Shown in pieces: positions 22,589-29,458 of a DNA stretch of 32,570 nt (position 1 is its first letter; every line of letters starts with the position of its first letter). This DNA is from Spirochaetota bacterium. Its GTDB lineage: Bacteria > Spirochaetota > Spirochaetia > Treponematales > UBA12059. A program made the translations under genes and the position numbers. The notes below the pieces were generated by a model that ran no database searches, was not told where the DNA came from, and was given only the letters and a program-made list of their open reading frames with translations. The stretch spans positions 1 through 32,570 of the forward strand of contig JAKQKE010000191.1 in assembly GCA_029560805.1 (NCBI GenBank), written 5' to 3'.

Positions 22589-23017
22589 ATGAACATCCTG
22601 ATAGCCAACGACCACGGCGCGGTCGAGCTCAAGACGGCCATCGTCGCAGCCCTCGCCGCCAAGGGGCACCGGGTCGAGAACCTCGGCGTCGACACGGGTG
22701 ACTCGGTGGATTATCCGGACATGGCGAAGCTGGCGGCCGAGCGATACCTGGCCGGCGGCTTCGACTTCGGCATCCTGTGCTGCGGCTCCGGCATTGGCAT
22801 CTCGATAGCCGCGAACAAGGTCGACGGCATACGCTGCGCCCAGGTCTTCGACCTGTACACCGCCGAGATGTGCAAGCGCCACAACGACGCCAACTTCATC
22901 GCGTTCGGCGGCCGAGTCGAGTACGCCGTGCCGGTCGTCGACATGATAGAGCGCTACATGGCTACCGAGTTCGAGGGCGGACGCCACCGGAGGCGCGTCG
23001 ACAAGCTGTGCCGCTAG
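22589..23017 (+). CDS. rpiB: Ribose 5-phosphate isomerase B / LacAB family sugar-phosphate isomerase
   Basis: A 142-residue enzyme interconverting ribose 5-phosphate and ribulose 5-phosphate in the non-oxidative pentose phosphate pathway. Landmarks are the start IANDHGAVELK (canonical DHGG or DHAG), the catalytic Cys in LCCGSGIGISIAANK, RCAQVFDLYTAEMCKRHNDAN and IAFGGR. An upstream in-frame ATG at 22568 is less likely, because GGAGG sits 7 nt before 22589. Other family members act on galactose 6-phosphate or allose 6-phosphate, so the substrate is not certain. Its stop lies in the first copy of a 13-bp tandem repeat. Confidence 0.92.
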   Translation: MNILIANDHGAVELKTAIVAALAAKGHRVENLGVDTGDSVDYPDMAKLAAERYLAGGFDFGILCCGSGIGISIAANKVDGIRCAQVFDLYTAEMCKRHNDANFIAFGGRVEYAVPVVDMIERYMATEFEGGRHRRRVDKLCR

Positions 23018-23062
23018 GCTGAGCCGCTAGGCCGAGCCGCTAGGCCGAGCCGCTAGGCCGAG
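23011..23062. repeat. 13-bp tandem repeat (4 copies) spanning the rpiB/gntR stop codons
   Basis: CCGCTAGGCYGAG is repeated at 23011, 23024, 23037 and 23050; only the first copy differs (CTGAG). Each copy has CTAG, a stop on both strands. The rpiB TAG (23015-23017) lies in copy 1, and the minus-strand gntR TAG (23053-23055) lies in copy 4. Thirteen is not a multiple of three, so the array is non-coding spacer between the convergent genes. Confidence 0.95.
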
Positions 23063-23721
23063 AAGCCCGGGTACCTCGCCGTGAGCTCGCGGAGCACGAT
23101 GTCGAGGGTTCCCTGTACGTGGGCCCTGGCCACGCGCTCCGCCTCGCCGGCGTCGCGGTCGGCTATGGCAGCGAGCAGGGCCGCGTGCTGCTCGTCGACC
23201 AGCCTGTCGGCTTCGGCGGAGAATACGACCGGCACGCTGAGGTCCCAGTAATTCATCTTGGTCTGCGCGTGCAGCGCGGCCAGCGTCCCGTTGCCCGACG
23301 CCTCGAGTATCAGCCCATGGAAGGCGTCGTTCAGCGCGTGGAGCCTGCCCGGCTCGCGGTCGCCTTCGAGCATCGCGGAGGCCAGCTCGCGCAGCGACGC
23401 GAGCTGCCTCTCGTCACGCCGCTGGCTGGCCAGCCGGGCCGCGTAGCCCTCGATGGCCACGCGGCACTCGAGCCTTGAGCGCACTTCCCCGGGCTCGTTC
23501 TCGCGTACCACCCAGCCCCGCTCGCGCCTCACGAAGCCTTCCTGCTCCAGCCGCAGGAGGGCCTCGCGCACCGGCGTCCGCGAGACGTCGAGCCTGACGG
23601 CCAGCTCGCTCTCGACGAGGCGGACGTTCGGCCTGAGCTCGGCGCTCACGATGGCGTCTCGGATGCGGGCGTAGACCGCGTCGGTCAAGGCCCCGGGGCC
23701 GGATCGGTTCGATGGTCGCAT
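23053..23721 (-). CDS. GntR-family regulator, FadR (FCD) subfamily
   Basis: A 222-residue regulator. The N-terminal winged helix-turn-helix is typical (DAVYARIRDAIVSAELRPNVRLVESELAVRLDVSRTPVREALLRLEQEGFV, about residues 12-62). The C-terminal FCD-type helical domain (about 75-205) has the metal/ligand-binding pattern with NDAFHGLI and the late His in DEQHAALL. Such proteins often control sugar-acid or organic-acid catabolism. The ATG at 23721 is used: TATACT ends 8 nt upstream and no Shine-Dalgarno is present. It is divergent from the GH43-like gene with 102 bp between, which makes that gene a likely target. Confidence 0.9.
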   Translation of the reverse strand: MRPSNRSGPGALTDAVYARIRDAIVSAELRPNVRLVESELAVRLDVSRTPVREALLRLEQEGFVRRERGWVVRENEPGEVRSRLECRVAIEGYAARLASQRRDERQLASLRELASAMLEGDREPGRLHALNDAFHGLILEASGNGTLAALHAQTKMNYWDLSVPVVFSAEADRLVDEQHAALLAAIADRDAGEAERVARAHVQGTLDIVLRELTARYPGFSA

Positions 23722-23729
23722 GGTCACGC

Positions 23730-23735
23730 AGTATA
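23730..23735 (-). promoter_or_regulatory. -10 TATACT for gntR (leaderless arrangement)
   Basis: Minus-strand TATACT is followed by 8 nt and the ATG at 23721. The -35 is weak (TAGCGC or GTAGCG at 17-18 bp). Confidence 0.5.
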
Positions 23736-23788
23736 CCAACCGCGGCCCAGCCGCGCTACGGCGTCAAGGCGGCGTCGTCGGGCGGAGC

Positions 23789-23817
23789 TTGCGCTCGCCT
23801 ATGGGCGGCGCTATGCT
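23789..23817 (+). promoter_or_regulatory. Leaderless promoter of the GH43-like gene
   Basis: TTGCGC (23789-23794), a 17-bp spacer and TATGCT (23812-23817) are followed after 6 nt by the ATG at 23824. No ribosome-binding site exists between them. Confidence 0.6.
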
Positions 23818-23823
23818 TTCGGG

Positions 23824-24774
23824 ATGACCATAAACGATTTCATAGCGTTGGACTGGGCCGAGACCGAGGGCCCGCTCATCGAACCGCCGCCCTTCTCGCC
23901 GGTCGTCGCCGACCCGAGCTTCCTGTTCCCCGAGGAGACCCCGGGCGGCGACTGGGAACTGTTCGCCCACTCGGCCTGGGGCGTGCGCCGCTACTCGTCA
24001 GCCGACGGGCTATCGTGGCGCAGGCGCCGCCTCGTCGTGGCTAACGCGATGCGGCCCTTCGTCCGCGCCATCGGCGGCGGGTTTCTCCTCTACGTCGAGC
24101 GATACCGTCCGCTCGCCCTGCCCCTGACTGCCTTGCCCGGCCGGCGGCGGTGGAGTTCGGCCATAGCGGTTTCGGCCTCTACCGACCTCGACTCCTGGTC
24201 GACGCCCAGAACCCTGCTCGAGCCCACCCTGGACTGGATGCGCGACGAACGGCTCGGCGAGTCTGTGTCGAACCCCTGCCTGACGAACGACGGAGACGAG
24301 TGGCGCCTGTACTTCTCCGCGTCGCTGGCCTGGATAGAGGACTGCGGCTTCTGCGAGCCCAGGACCATAGGCCTGGCCGTCGGGCCGTCGCCGACCGGAC
24401 CCTTCGAGCCGACGCGGGAGCCGGTCATCGAGCCGGCCCCCGGGGACCTCGCCGCGGGCTCGATCAAGGCCATACGGGTGGACGACGGCTGGATAGGGCT
24501 TCAGAACCGCCTCTACGTTGACGCCGAAGGCCGCTCGCGCTCGGCCATCTTCGCGCTGCGCTCCGAAGACGGACGCTCCTGGCTGCCGGCGATGGACGAG
24601 CCGCTCCTGGCGCCGAAGCCGGGCTGGGCCTCGTCCCACGTCTACGCCTGCGACTGTCGTTTCCGCGAGGCCGACGGACTGTGGTACCTGTACTTCAACG
24701 CGCGCGACGGCTGGAGGATACGCGACGGCCGAGAGCGCATAGGCCGCGTCGTCGGCAAACCGCGCGAGGCCTAA
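23824..24774 (+). CDS. GH43/GH32-like five-bladed beta-propeller protein
   Basis: A 316-residue cytoplasmic protein with the repeat pattern of furanosidase-type propellers. Blade motifs are ADPSFLFPEETPGGDWELFAHSAWGVRRYSSADGLSW, SNPCLTNDGDEWRLYFSAS, GSIKAIRVDDGWIGLQNRLY, SAIFALRSEDGRSWLP and FREADGLWYLYFNARDGWRI. The D-P-S-F segment would carry the first catalytic Asp of GH43-type enzymes. A general acid/base Glu is not assigned with certainty. Similar proteins include glycosidases and phosphorylases, so the reaction is open. No signal peptide is seen. It has a leaderless-type promoter and is divergent from the GntR regulator. Its TAA overlaps the A-tract of the minus-strand terminator. Confidence 0.68.
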   Translation: MTINDFIALDWAETEGPLIEPPPFSPVVADPSFLFPEETPGGDWELFAHSAWGVRRYSSADGLSWRRRRLVVANAMRPFVRAIGGGFLLYVERYRPLALPLTALPGRRRWSSAIAVSASTDLDSWSTPRTLLEPTLDWMRDERLGESVSNPCLTNDGDEWRLYFSASLAWIEDCGFCEPRTIGLAVGPSPTGPFEPTREPVIEPAPGDLAAGSIKAIRVDDGWIGLQNRLYVDAEGRSRSAIFALRSEDGRSWLPAMDEPLLAPKPGWASSHVYACDCRFREADGLWYLYFNARDGWRIRDGRERIGRVVGKPREA

Positions 24775-24807
24775 AAAAACGCCGGCCGGGAAGCGTTCCC
24801 GGCCGGC
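24773..24807 (-). terminator. Intrinsic terminator of the flavoprotein gene
   Basis: GCCGGCCGGGAA (24781-24792), loop GCG, TTCCCGGCCGGC (24796-24807) form a perfect 12-bp stem. On the minus strand it is followed by G and seven T (A-tract at 24773-24779 on plus). It lies 22 bp after the stop of the minus-strand gene ending at 24829. On plus only a weak TTCGGTC follows, so it is mainly a minus-strand terminator. Confidence 0.93.
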
Positions 24808-24828
24808 TTCGGTCATATAGCCAGACGA

Positions 24829-26790
24829 TTACTTCGACGAAGCGGCGCTGGCGCCGGCTATCCGGCCGAAGACCATGATGTCGGCGATGGCGTTGCCGCC
24901 GAGGCGGTTACCGGCGTGGATACCGCCGGTGACCTCGCCGGCGGCGTAGAAGCCGGGGATGGCCTTGCCGGACGCATCGAGGACGCGGGCGGACGCGTCG
25001 ATCGCGAGGCCGCCCATCGTGTGATGGACCGACGGCGAACGGATCGTCGCGTAGAACGGCGGCTTGACCAGCGGAGCGCCGAAGTTGCGCTTGCCGAAAT
25101 CGGGGTCGGTTCCGGAGGCGATATAGCCGTTATACTTGGCTATCTCCGCCTGGAGGCTACCCGCGGGCATGCCGAGCTGCTCCTCGAGGCCGGCCAGGGT
25201 GTCGGCCTTGTACACGTCGTGGTTCCTGATCAGGGTGTCGACGTCGTCGCCCCAGCCGTTCTTCGAACCTGGCTGCGGATTGCCGGCCGAGTCCTGGTCG
25301 CAGATGATATAGAAGATACCGTCGGTCTGCTTGAGGGCAGCGGAGGCGAGCACGTCACGCTCGGCGTACTCGTTGACGAAGCGCTTACCCTGCTTGTTGA
25401 CGAAGACCTGAGTCTCGGCGCTACCCCAGAGCCCTCCGGAGAGGGCGCCGGAGACCGGGTGGGACGAGGGCATCAGCTGGATGAAGCCCATGCCGACCAG
25501 TTTGGCGCCGGCCTTCTCGCCCATGACGATGCCGTCGCCGGTGGCGTCGGCCGTATTGGTCGTCGGCATCGATAGCGGCATGGACGGCCAGTACGTGTTG
25601 TACTTGGCGCGCATCTCGGGATTGGCCCCGAAGCCGCCCGTGGCCATCACGACGCCCTTGGACGCCCGGAGTACGACCGGCGCGCCGTCGGCCTTGGTAG
25701 CCTTGACGCCGACGACCCGGCCTTTCTCGACGAGGAGTTCCTCGGCCTTGGTCTCCAGCATGATCTCCACGCCGAGCTTGGCCGCGGTCTCCGACAGGAC
25801 GGTCACGTAGCCGGTGCCCACCGGCTTGGTATTGCTGTGGGTGCGCGGCCACAGGGCGCCGAGCACGGTGCCGATGCCGTCGTTGAACTTGAGCCCGAGC
25901 GACTCGAGCCACTCGATGGCCTTGGGAGAACCCTCGGCGAGGGTCCGGACGAGAGCCAGCTCGCCATGGATCTCCTGGCCCTTGAGGTCGACGCGCTTGC
26001 CGCCTATGTAACTATGGTACATGTGCAGCTCGACCGAGTCGAACAGGACGTCGGAGCCCGAGGCGAGGTAATCGCGGATCTGGCCTTTGAGGGTGGCCAC
26101 GACCGGGGCGAACTCGCCGAAATCAGCTTCCTTCGCGTCGAGGATGGACTTGAGGTCGCCGATCAGCGGCGCGGTCATCTTGACGGCCTTCTGACGGGCC
26201 GGGTCGACGGCGTTCTGCACGCCGCCCGAGCGGATGGTGTTGCCGCCGAGGGCCGCGGCCTTCTCGATCAGCACGACCTTGGCTCCGGACTGGGCCGCGG
26301 ACACGGCCGCCGCCAGGCCGGCGCCGCCGCCGCCGACGATGACGACGTCGGCGCTCTTCTCGATCCTGGCTCCCTTGGCTGCCTTCGCGCCCTTCTTGGC
26401 CTTGAGGGCCTCGACATCGCCGCCGGCCTGCTTGACGCAGTCGGCCACGGCCGACAAGACGGCCTCGCTCGAGTGGGTGGCGCCCGAGACCGTGTCGACG
26501 GCCAGGGTCTGTCCCTTGACGATGGCGGCCGGGATGCCCTCCAGGGCGGGATCGGACAGGCCGGGAGTCTCGCCGTGTTCGCCGACCGTTATCGAGACGA
26601 TCTTGGTGGCGCTAAAGGTGACGCTGACCTCGACGTCGCCGAAGTTGCCCTGACCGACCGCCGTATAGGTGCCCGGCGTATAGGCCGCCGTTCCAGCGGA
26701 ATCGGTGGTACCGCAGCCGACCAGCGCGGCCGCCGCGATACCGACGCACGCGAGGCCTACGATGAGGCCCCTGAACGCGTTGTTCTTCAT
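24829..26790 (-). CDS. Exported FMN/FAD reductase lipoprotein (fumarate/urocanate reductase family)
   Basis: A 653-residue lipoprotein. The signal ends in a lipobox LVGC (Cys26). Residues ~35-125 are an FMN_bind domain with DTVSGATHSS; Thr105 is the expected site for covalent FMN added by ApbE. After a Lys/Ala-rich linker (~128-145) comes a FAD-binding reductase: VVIVGGGGAGLAAAVSAA (149-166), SGGVQNA, the catalytic-domain segment GKRFVNEYAERDVLAS (with the family's active-site Arg), VHHTMGGLAID, and GEVTGGIHAGNRLGGNAI. The active-site His and Arg residues of fumarate reductases appear kept. This family reduces fumarate, urocanate, acrylate or similar acceptors outside the cytoplasm; the substrate is not readable. 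AAGGAG precedes the ATG. Neither a cytochrome partner nor apbE is nearby. Confidence 0.88.
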   Translation of the reverse strand: MKNNAFRGLIVGLACVGIAAAALVGCGTTDSAGTAAYTPGTYTAVGQGNFGDVEVSVTFSATKIVSITVGEHGETPGLSDPALEGIPAAIVKGQTLAVDTVSGATHSSEAVLSAVADCVKQAGGDVEALKAKKGAKAAKGARIEKSADVVIVGGGGAGLAAAVSAAQSGAKVVLIEKAAALGGNTIRSGGVQNAVDPARQKAVKMTAPLIGDLKSILDAKEADFGEFAPVVATLKGQIRDYLASGSDVLFDSVELHMYHSYIGGKRVDLKGQEIHGELALVRTLAEGSPKAIEWLESLGLKFNDGIGTVLGALWPRTHSNTKPVGTGYVTVLSETAAKLGVEIMLETKAEELLVEKGRVVGVKATKADGAPVVLRASKGVVMATGGFGANPEMRAKYNTYWPSMPLSMPTTNTADATGDGIVMGEKAGAKLVGMGFIQLMPSSHPVSGALSGGLWGSAETQVFVNKQGKRFVNEYAERDVLASAALKQTDGIFYIICDQDSAGNPQPGSKNGWGDDVDTLIRNHDVYKADTLAGLEEQLGMPAGSLQAEIAKYNGYIASGTDPDFGKRNFGAPLVKPPFYATIRSPSVHHTMGGLAIDASARVLDASGKAIPGFYAAGEVTGGIHAGNRLGGNAIADIMVFGRIAGASAASSK

Positions 26791-26829
26791 TTCCGTTCGC
26801 TCCTTGCGGCTCATTCGTCCGCGAGCAGG

Positions 26830-26860
26830 AGCCTAAAGCCTCAAGCGGCTTGAAGGTCAA
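26830..26860 (-). promoter_or_regulatory. Promoter with MerR-like dyad before the flavoprotein gene
   Basis: Minus-strand TTGACC (26860-26855) can pair with TAGGCT (26835-26830) at a 19-bp spacing, or with TTTAGG (26837-26832) at 17 bp. The spacer holds the dyad TCAAGCGGCTTGA (26841-26853). A long 19-bp spacer with an internal dyad is the mark of MerR-activated promoters, and a MerR-family gene lies just upstream. Confidence 0.5.
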
Positions 26861-26898
26861 TAGATAAAGCATTAAGTATCGATATCGCGTTTACGGAA

Positions 26899-27720
26899 TC
26901 ATACCGGGATATAGAGCGCGTAGAGGTAGCGCGCCGAGCCTCCCGCGCCGTCCACCTCGAGGAGGTGTCCGATGGCCGGCCCCGTGGCCTCATACCCGGC
27001 AGCCCGGAAGGCGTCCACGATGGGGGACAGCTCGCCGGGCCTCATGTCGCGCGGATCGTCGCGATAGAAGGCGGTACGGACGCAGCGCCGATCCTCGAGG
27101 GTCAGGATATCCATGCCGGCGGCGCGGGCCGACCCGACGATGGCCCGGGAGCCGGGCTGATCGTCGCCCAGACCGAAACCCCAGGAGACGTGATACTCGC
27201 CCACTCCCGAGAAGGCCTCGCCAGGCACGTACAGCGCGAAGGTGGCGAACGGTAGCCGCTCGGTCCATCGCTTGGATAGCTCCAGCCTGGCGGAGTCGCC
27301 GACGAAGGAGCCACGCTCTATCGTAAAGATATAGCTGGCCGCGGCCAGGACGTCGGGCTCGAAGCGTCCGACCTCCAGGCGGGCCCTGGAACAGGCGCGG
27401 CCGTACCGGGCCAGTTCGTCGCGCAGGGCCGCCGCCCGCCTAGCCTCCTCGTCCAGCTCGGCCAGACGCCTGGCCAGGAGCCCGTCGTTGGCCTCGGGGT
27501 CCGCGGCGCCTATCATCGCCTTGGCGTCGTCCACCGAGAAGCCGAAGCTGCGATAGCGCCGGGCCATCAGGAAACGGCACGAATCCTCCGCGGAATAGAG
27601 GCGGTAGCTATTGTCCGAGTCCTTCTCCGGCTCGGTGATGCCCCGTTCCTCCCAGAAGCGCAGCGCCGACGCGTTCGCGCCGACGAGACCGGACAACTCG
27701 CCTATTCTCAGCTTCTTCAT
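26899..27720 (-). CDS. MerR-family regulator with C-terminal effector domain
   Basis: A 273-residue regulator. Residues 1-70 are a MerR winged helix-turn-helix (KLRIGELSGLVGANASALRFWEERGI, then SYRLYSAEDSCRFLMARRYRSFGFSVDDAKAMI). A coiled-coil dimer helix follows at ~85-118. From ~125 a ~145-residue domain resembles the BmrR/GyrI-like effector fold (AASYIFTIERGSFVG ... ARYLYALYIPV), which binds hydrophobic or cationic ligands in relatives. No metal-binding Cys pair is seen. No Shine-Dalgarno is present; TAGAAT ends 8 nt before the ATG. It lies between the flavoprotein gene (same strand, 108 bp downstream) and the divergent FAD-protein gene (83 bp), and may control either. Confidence 0.85.
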   Translation of the reverse strand: MKKLRIGELSGLVGANASALRFWEERGITEPEKDSDNSYRLYSAEDSCRFLMARRYRSFGFSVDDAKAMIGAADPEANDGLLARRLAELDEEARRAAALRDELARYGRACSRARLEVGRFEPDVLAAASYIFTIERGSFVGDSARLELSKRWTERLPFATFALYVPGEAFSGVGEYHVSWGFGLGDDQPGSRAIVGSARAAGMDILTLEDRRCVRTAFYRDDPRDMRPGELSPIVDAFRAAGYEATGPAIGHLLEVDGAGGSARYLYALYIPV

Positions 27721-27803
27721 TGATCGCGATTCTACGACAAAAGTGCTCGGATTTGAAGTCTTCCGAGCGAGCATCGCGAATCGCGTTCGTGTATACTGGA
27801 GCC
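27721..27803. promoter_or_regulatory. Divergent promoter region merR / FAD protein
   Basis: Minus -10 TAGAAT (27734-27729), with a possible -35 TTCAAA (27757-27752), lies 8 nt from the merR ATG. Plus -10 TATACT (27792-27797) lies 6 nt from the ATG at 27804. Between them GCTCGGA (27745-27751) and TCCGAGC (27762-27768) form 7-bp arms around a 10-nt centre. A second inverted pair, CGCGATTC (27725-27732) and GAATCGCG (27778-27785), brackets the region. These are candidate regulator sites. Confidence 0.5.
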
Positions 27804-29447
27804 ATGAAGCTCTATCGCATCCATAACGTGTACTGCCCGCTCGACCACGACGAGCGCTACCTCCGCGAGCGCGCGGCCAAGGAGCTCGGCGTCCGCCCGG
27901 GCCACCTCGCGGCCTTCGGGATCGAGCGCCGCTCGATCGACGCGCGCGACAAGCGCGCCGTCCGCTTCGTCTATACGCTCACCGCGGGGCTCGAGTCGCC
28001 GTCCCGCAGCCTCGGGGCCAAGGCCGCCGAGTTGGCGCCTGCCGAACCATACCGCTTCCCGGCGCCGTCCACCGAGCCGTCGGGAAAAGAAGGGCACCGA
28101 CCGATCATAGTCGGAGCGGGTCCGGCCGGCCTCTTCTGCGCGCTCATGCTCGCCGAGGCCGGCTATCGGCCCATCGTCATCGAGCGCGGCGACGCGGTCG
28201 ATAAACGCGGCCTGGCCGTATCGTCGTTCTGGAACGGGGGCGAGCTCGACCCGGAGTCGAACATGCAGTTCGGCGAGGGCGGCGCCGGCACCTACTCGGA
28301 CGGCAAACTGACGACCTCGAGCGGCGACGGGTCCGGCCGCGCCGCCCAGGTCCTCGATGAGCTCGTGGCCGCGGGTGCGCCCGAGTCGATACGGTTTGAC
28401 GGCAAGCCCCATATCGGCACCGACACGCTGGTCGAGGTGGTCAAGGGCCTGCGCCGCAAGATAGAGTCGCTCGGTGGCGAGATCCGCTTCAGGACCCGGG
28501 TCGAGGCCCTGGCGATCGAGGCCGGCCGCGCGCGCGGCGTCGTCTTGACCGACGGGGGCCGTATCGACGCGGGCGCCGTCGTGCTGGCCATCGGCCACTC
28601 GTCGCGCGATACCTTCGCGTCGCTCGCCGCCCAGGGCGTGCCGATGGAGCGCAAGCCCTTCGCCATGGGCCTGCGCATCGAGCACCCTCAGGAAATGATA
28701 TCGCGCTCGCAGTACGGCGATGCCTGGGACCATCCGGCCCTCGGCGCCGCCGACTACAAGCTGACCCACCGCGCCTCCGACGGGCGGAGCGTCTACACGT
28801 TCTGCATGTGCCCCGGCGGCTACGTGGTCGACGCCAGTTCGGAGCCTGGCCTATCCGCCTGCAACGGCATGAGCGACTACGCCCGCGATGCGCCGAACGC
28901 GAACGCCGCGATCGTCGTATCGGTGCGCCCCGACGACTTCGAAGGCTCGGGCCCCCTGGCCGGCGTCGAGTACCAGCGGCGCTGGGAACGGCTGGCCTGG
29001 GAGGCCGCGCGCGAGGCGTCGGGCTCCCCTTCGGCCGGCCATCGCGGGAGGTCCGCCCTGCCGGTCCAGGCCCTCGGCGACTTCATGGCGGGCCGGGCGT
29101 CGGCCTGCCTGGGCGGCGTGACGCCATCCGTCCGCGGCTCCTACGCGCTGGCGGAGCTAAGCGCCTGCCTACCGCCCTTCGTCGCGTCGGGCATACGGGA
29201 GGCCGTGCCCGCCTTCGATCGCAGGCTGTCCGGCTTCGGCAGGACCGACGCGGCGCTCTGCGGCGTCGAGACGCGCACCTCGTCGCCCGTCCGCGTAACC
29301 AGGGACGACTCCCTGCAGTCGTCGCTACGCGGGCTGTTCCCCTGCGGCGAGGGAGCCGGCTACGCCGGCGGCATCATGTCGGCGGCCGTCGACGGCGTAC
29401 GGGTGGCCGAGGCCATATCGCTTTCAAGCGCGGCGCTTTTAGGCTAG
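27804..29447 (+). CDS. FAD-dependent oxidoreductase of the COG2509 type
   Basis: A 547-residue cytoplasmic flavoprotein. An N-terminal ~95-residue domain of the kind found in this family precedes the FAD-binding Rossmann motif IIVGAGPAGLFCALMLAEAGYRPIVIERG (about 98-126). Further landmarks are SNMQFGEGGAGTYSDGKLTT, AIGHSSRDTF, VTPSVRGSY, TRTSSPVRVTRD and the final FPCGEGAGYAGGIMSAAVDG. The family is widespread but its substrate is unknown; the members are annotated only as uncharacterised FAD-dependent dehydrogenases. The ATG at 27804 follows TATACT by 6 nt, with no usable Shine-Dalgarno (GGAG is only 2 nt from ATG). The next gene starts 11 nt after the stop, so it is likely cotranscribed with the cyclase-ATPase. 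Confidence 0.87.
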   Translation: MKLYRIHNVYCPLDHDERYLRERAAKELGVRPGHLAAFGIERRSIDARDKRAVRFVYTLTAGLESPSRSLGAKAAELAPAEPYRFPAPSTEPSGKEGHRPIIVGAGPAGLFCALMLAEAGYRPIVIERGDAVDKRGLAVSSFWNGGELDPESNMQFGEGGAGTYSDGKLTTSSGDGSGRAAQVLDELVAAGAPESIRFDGKPHIGTDTLVEVVKGLRRKIESLGGEIRFRTRVEALAIEAGRARGVVLTDGGRIDAGAVVLAIGHSSRDTFASLAAQGVPMERKPFAMGLRIEHPQEMISRSQYGDAWDHPALGAADYKLTHRASDGRSVYTFCMCPGGYVVDASSEPGLSACNGMSDYARDAPNANAAIVVSVRPDDFEGSGPLAGVEYQRRWERLAWEAAREASGSPSAGHRGRSALPVQALGDFMAGRASACLGGVTPSVRGSYALAELSACLPPFVASGIREAVPAFDRRLSGFGRTDAALCGVETRTSSPVRVTRDDSLQSSLRGLFPCGEGAGYAGGIMSAAVDGVRVAEAISLSSAALLG

Positions 29448-29458
29448 AGTATCGGGCC

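Noticed and set aside
22417-22695. Small minus-strand frame with VPDEAVPEVAVPEP repeats
   Set aside because: It runs into rpiB on the opposite strand and lacks a ribosome-binding site. The repeats reflect the GGGACCGCT direct repeats in intergenic DNA.
24781-24807. Bidirectional terminator for the GH43-like gene
   Set aside because: On plus the stem is followed by TTCGGTC and not a T-run, so only minus-strand termination is well supported.
28808-29458. N-terminal extension of the cyclase protein by 217 residues
   Set aside because: It overlaps most of the FAD-protein 3' half in another frame, is Arg/Gly-rich without conserved features, and the cyclase domain begins right after the ATG at 29459.
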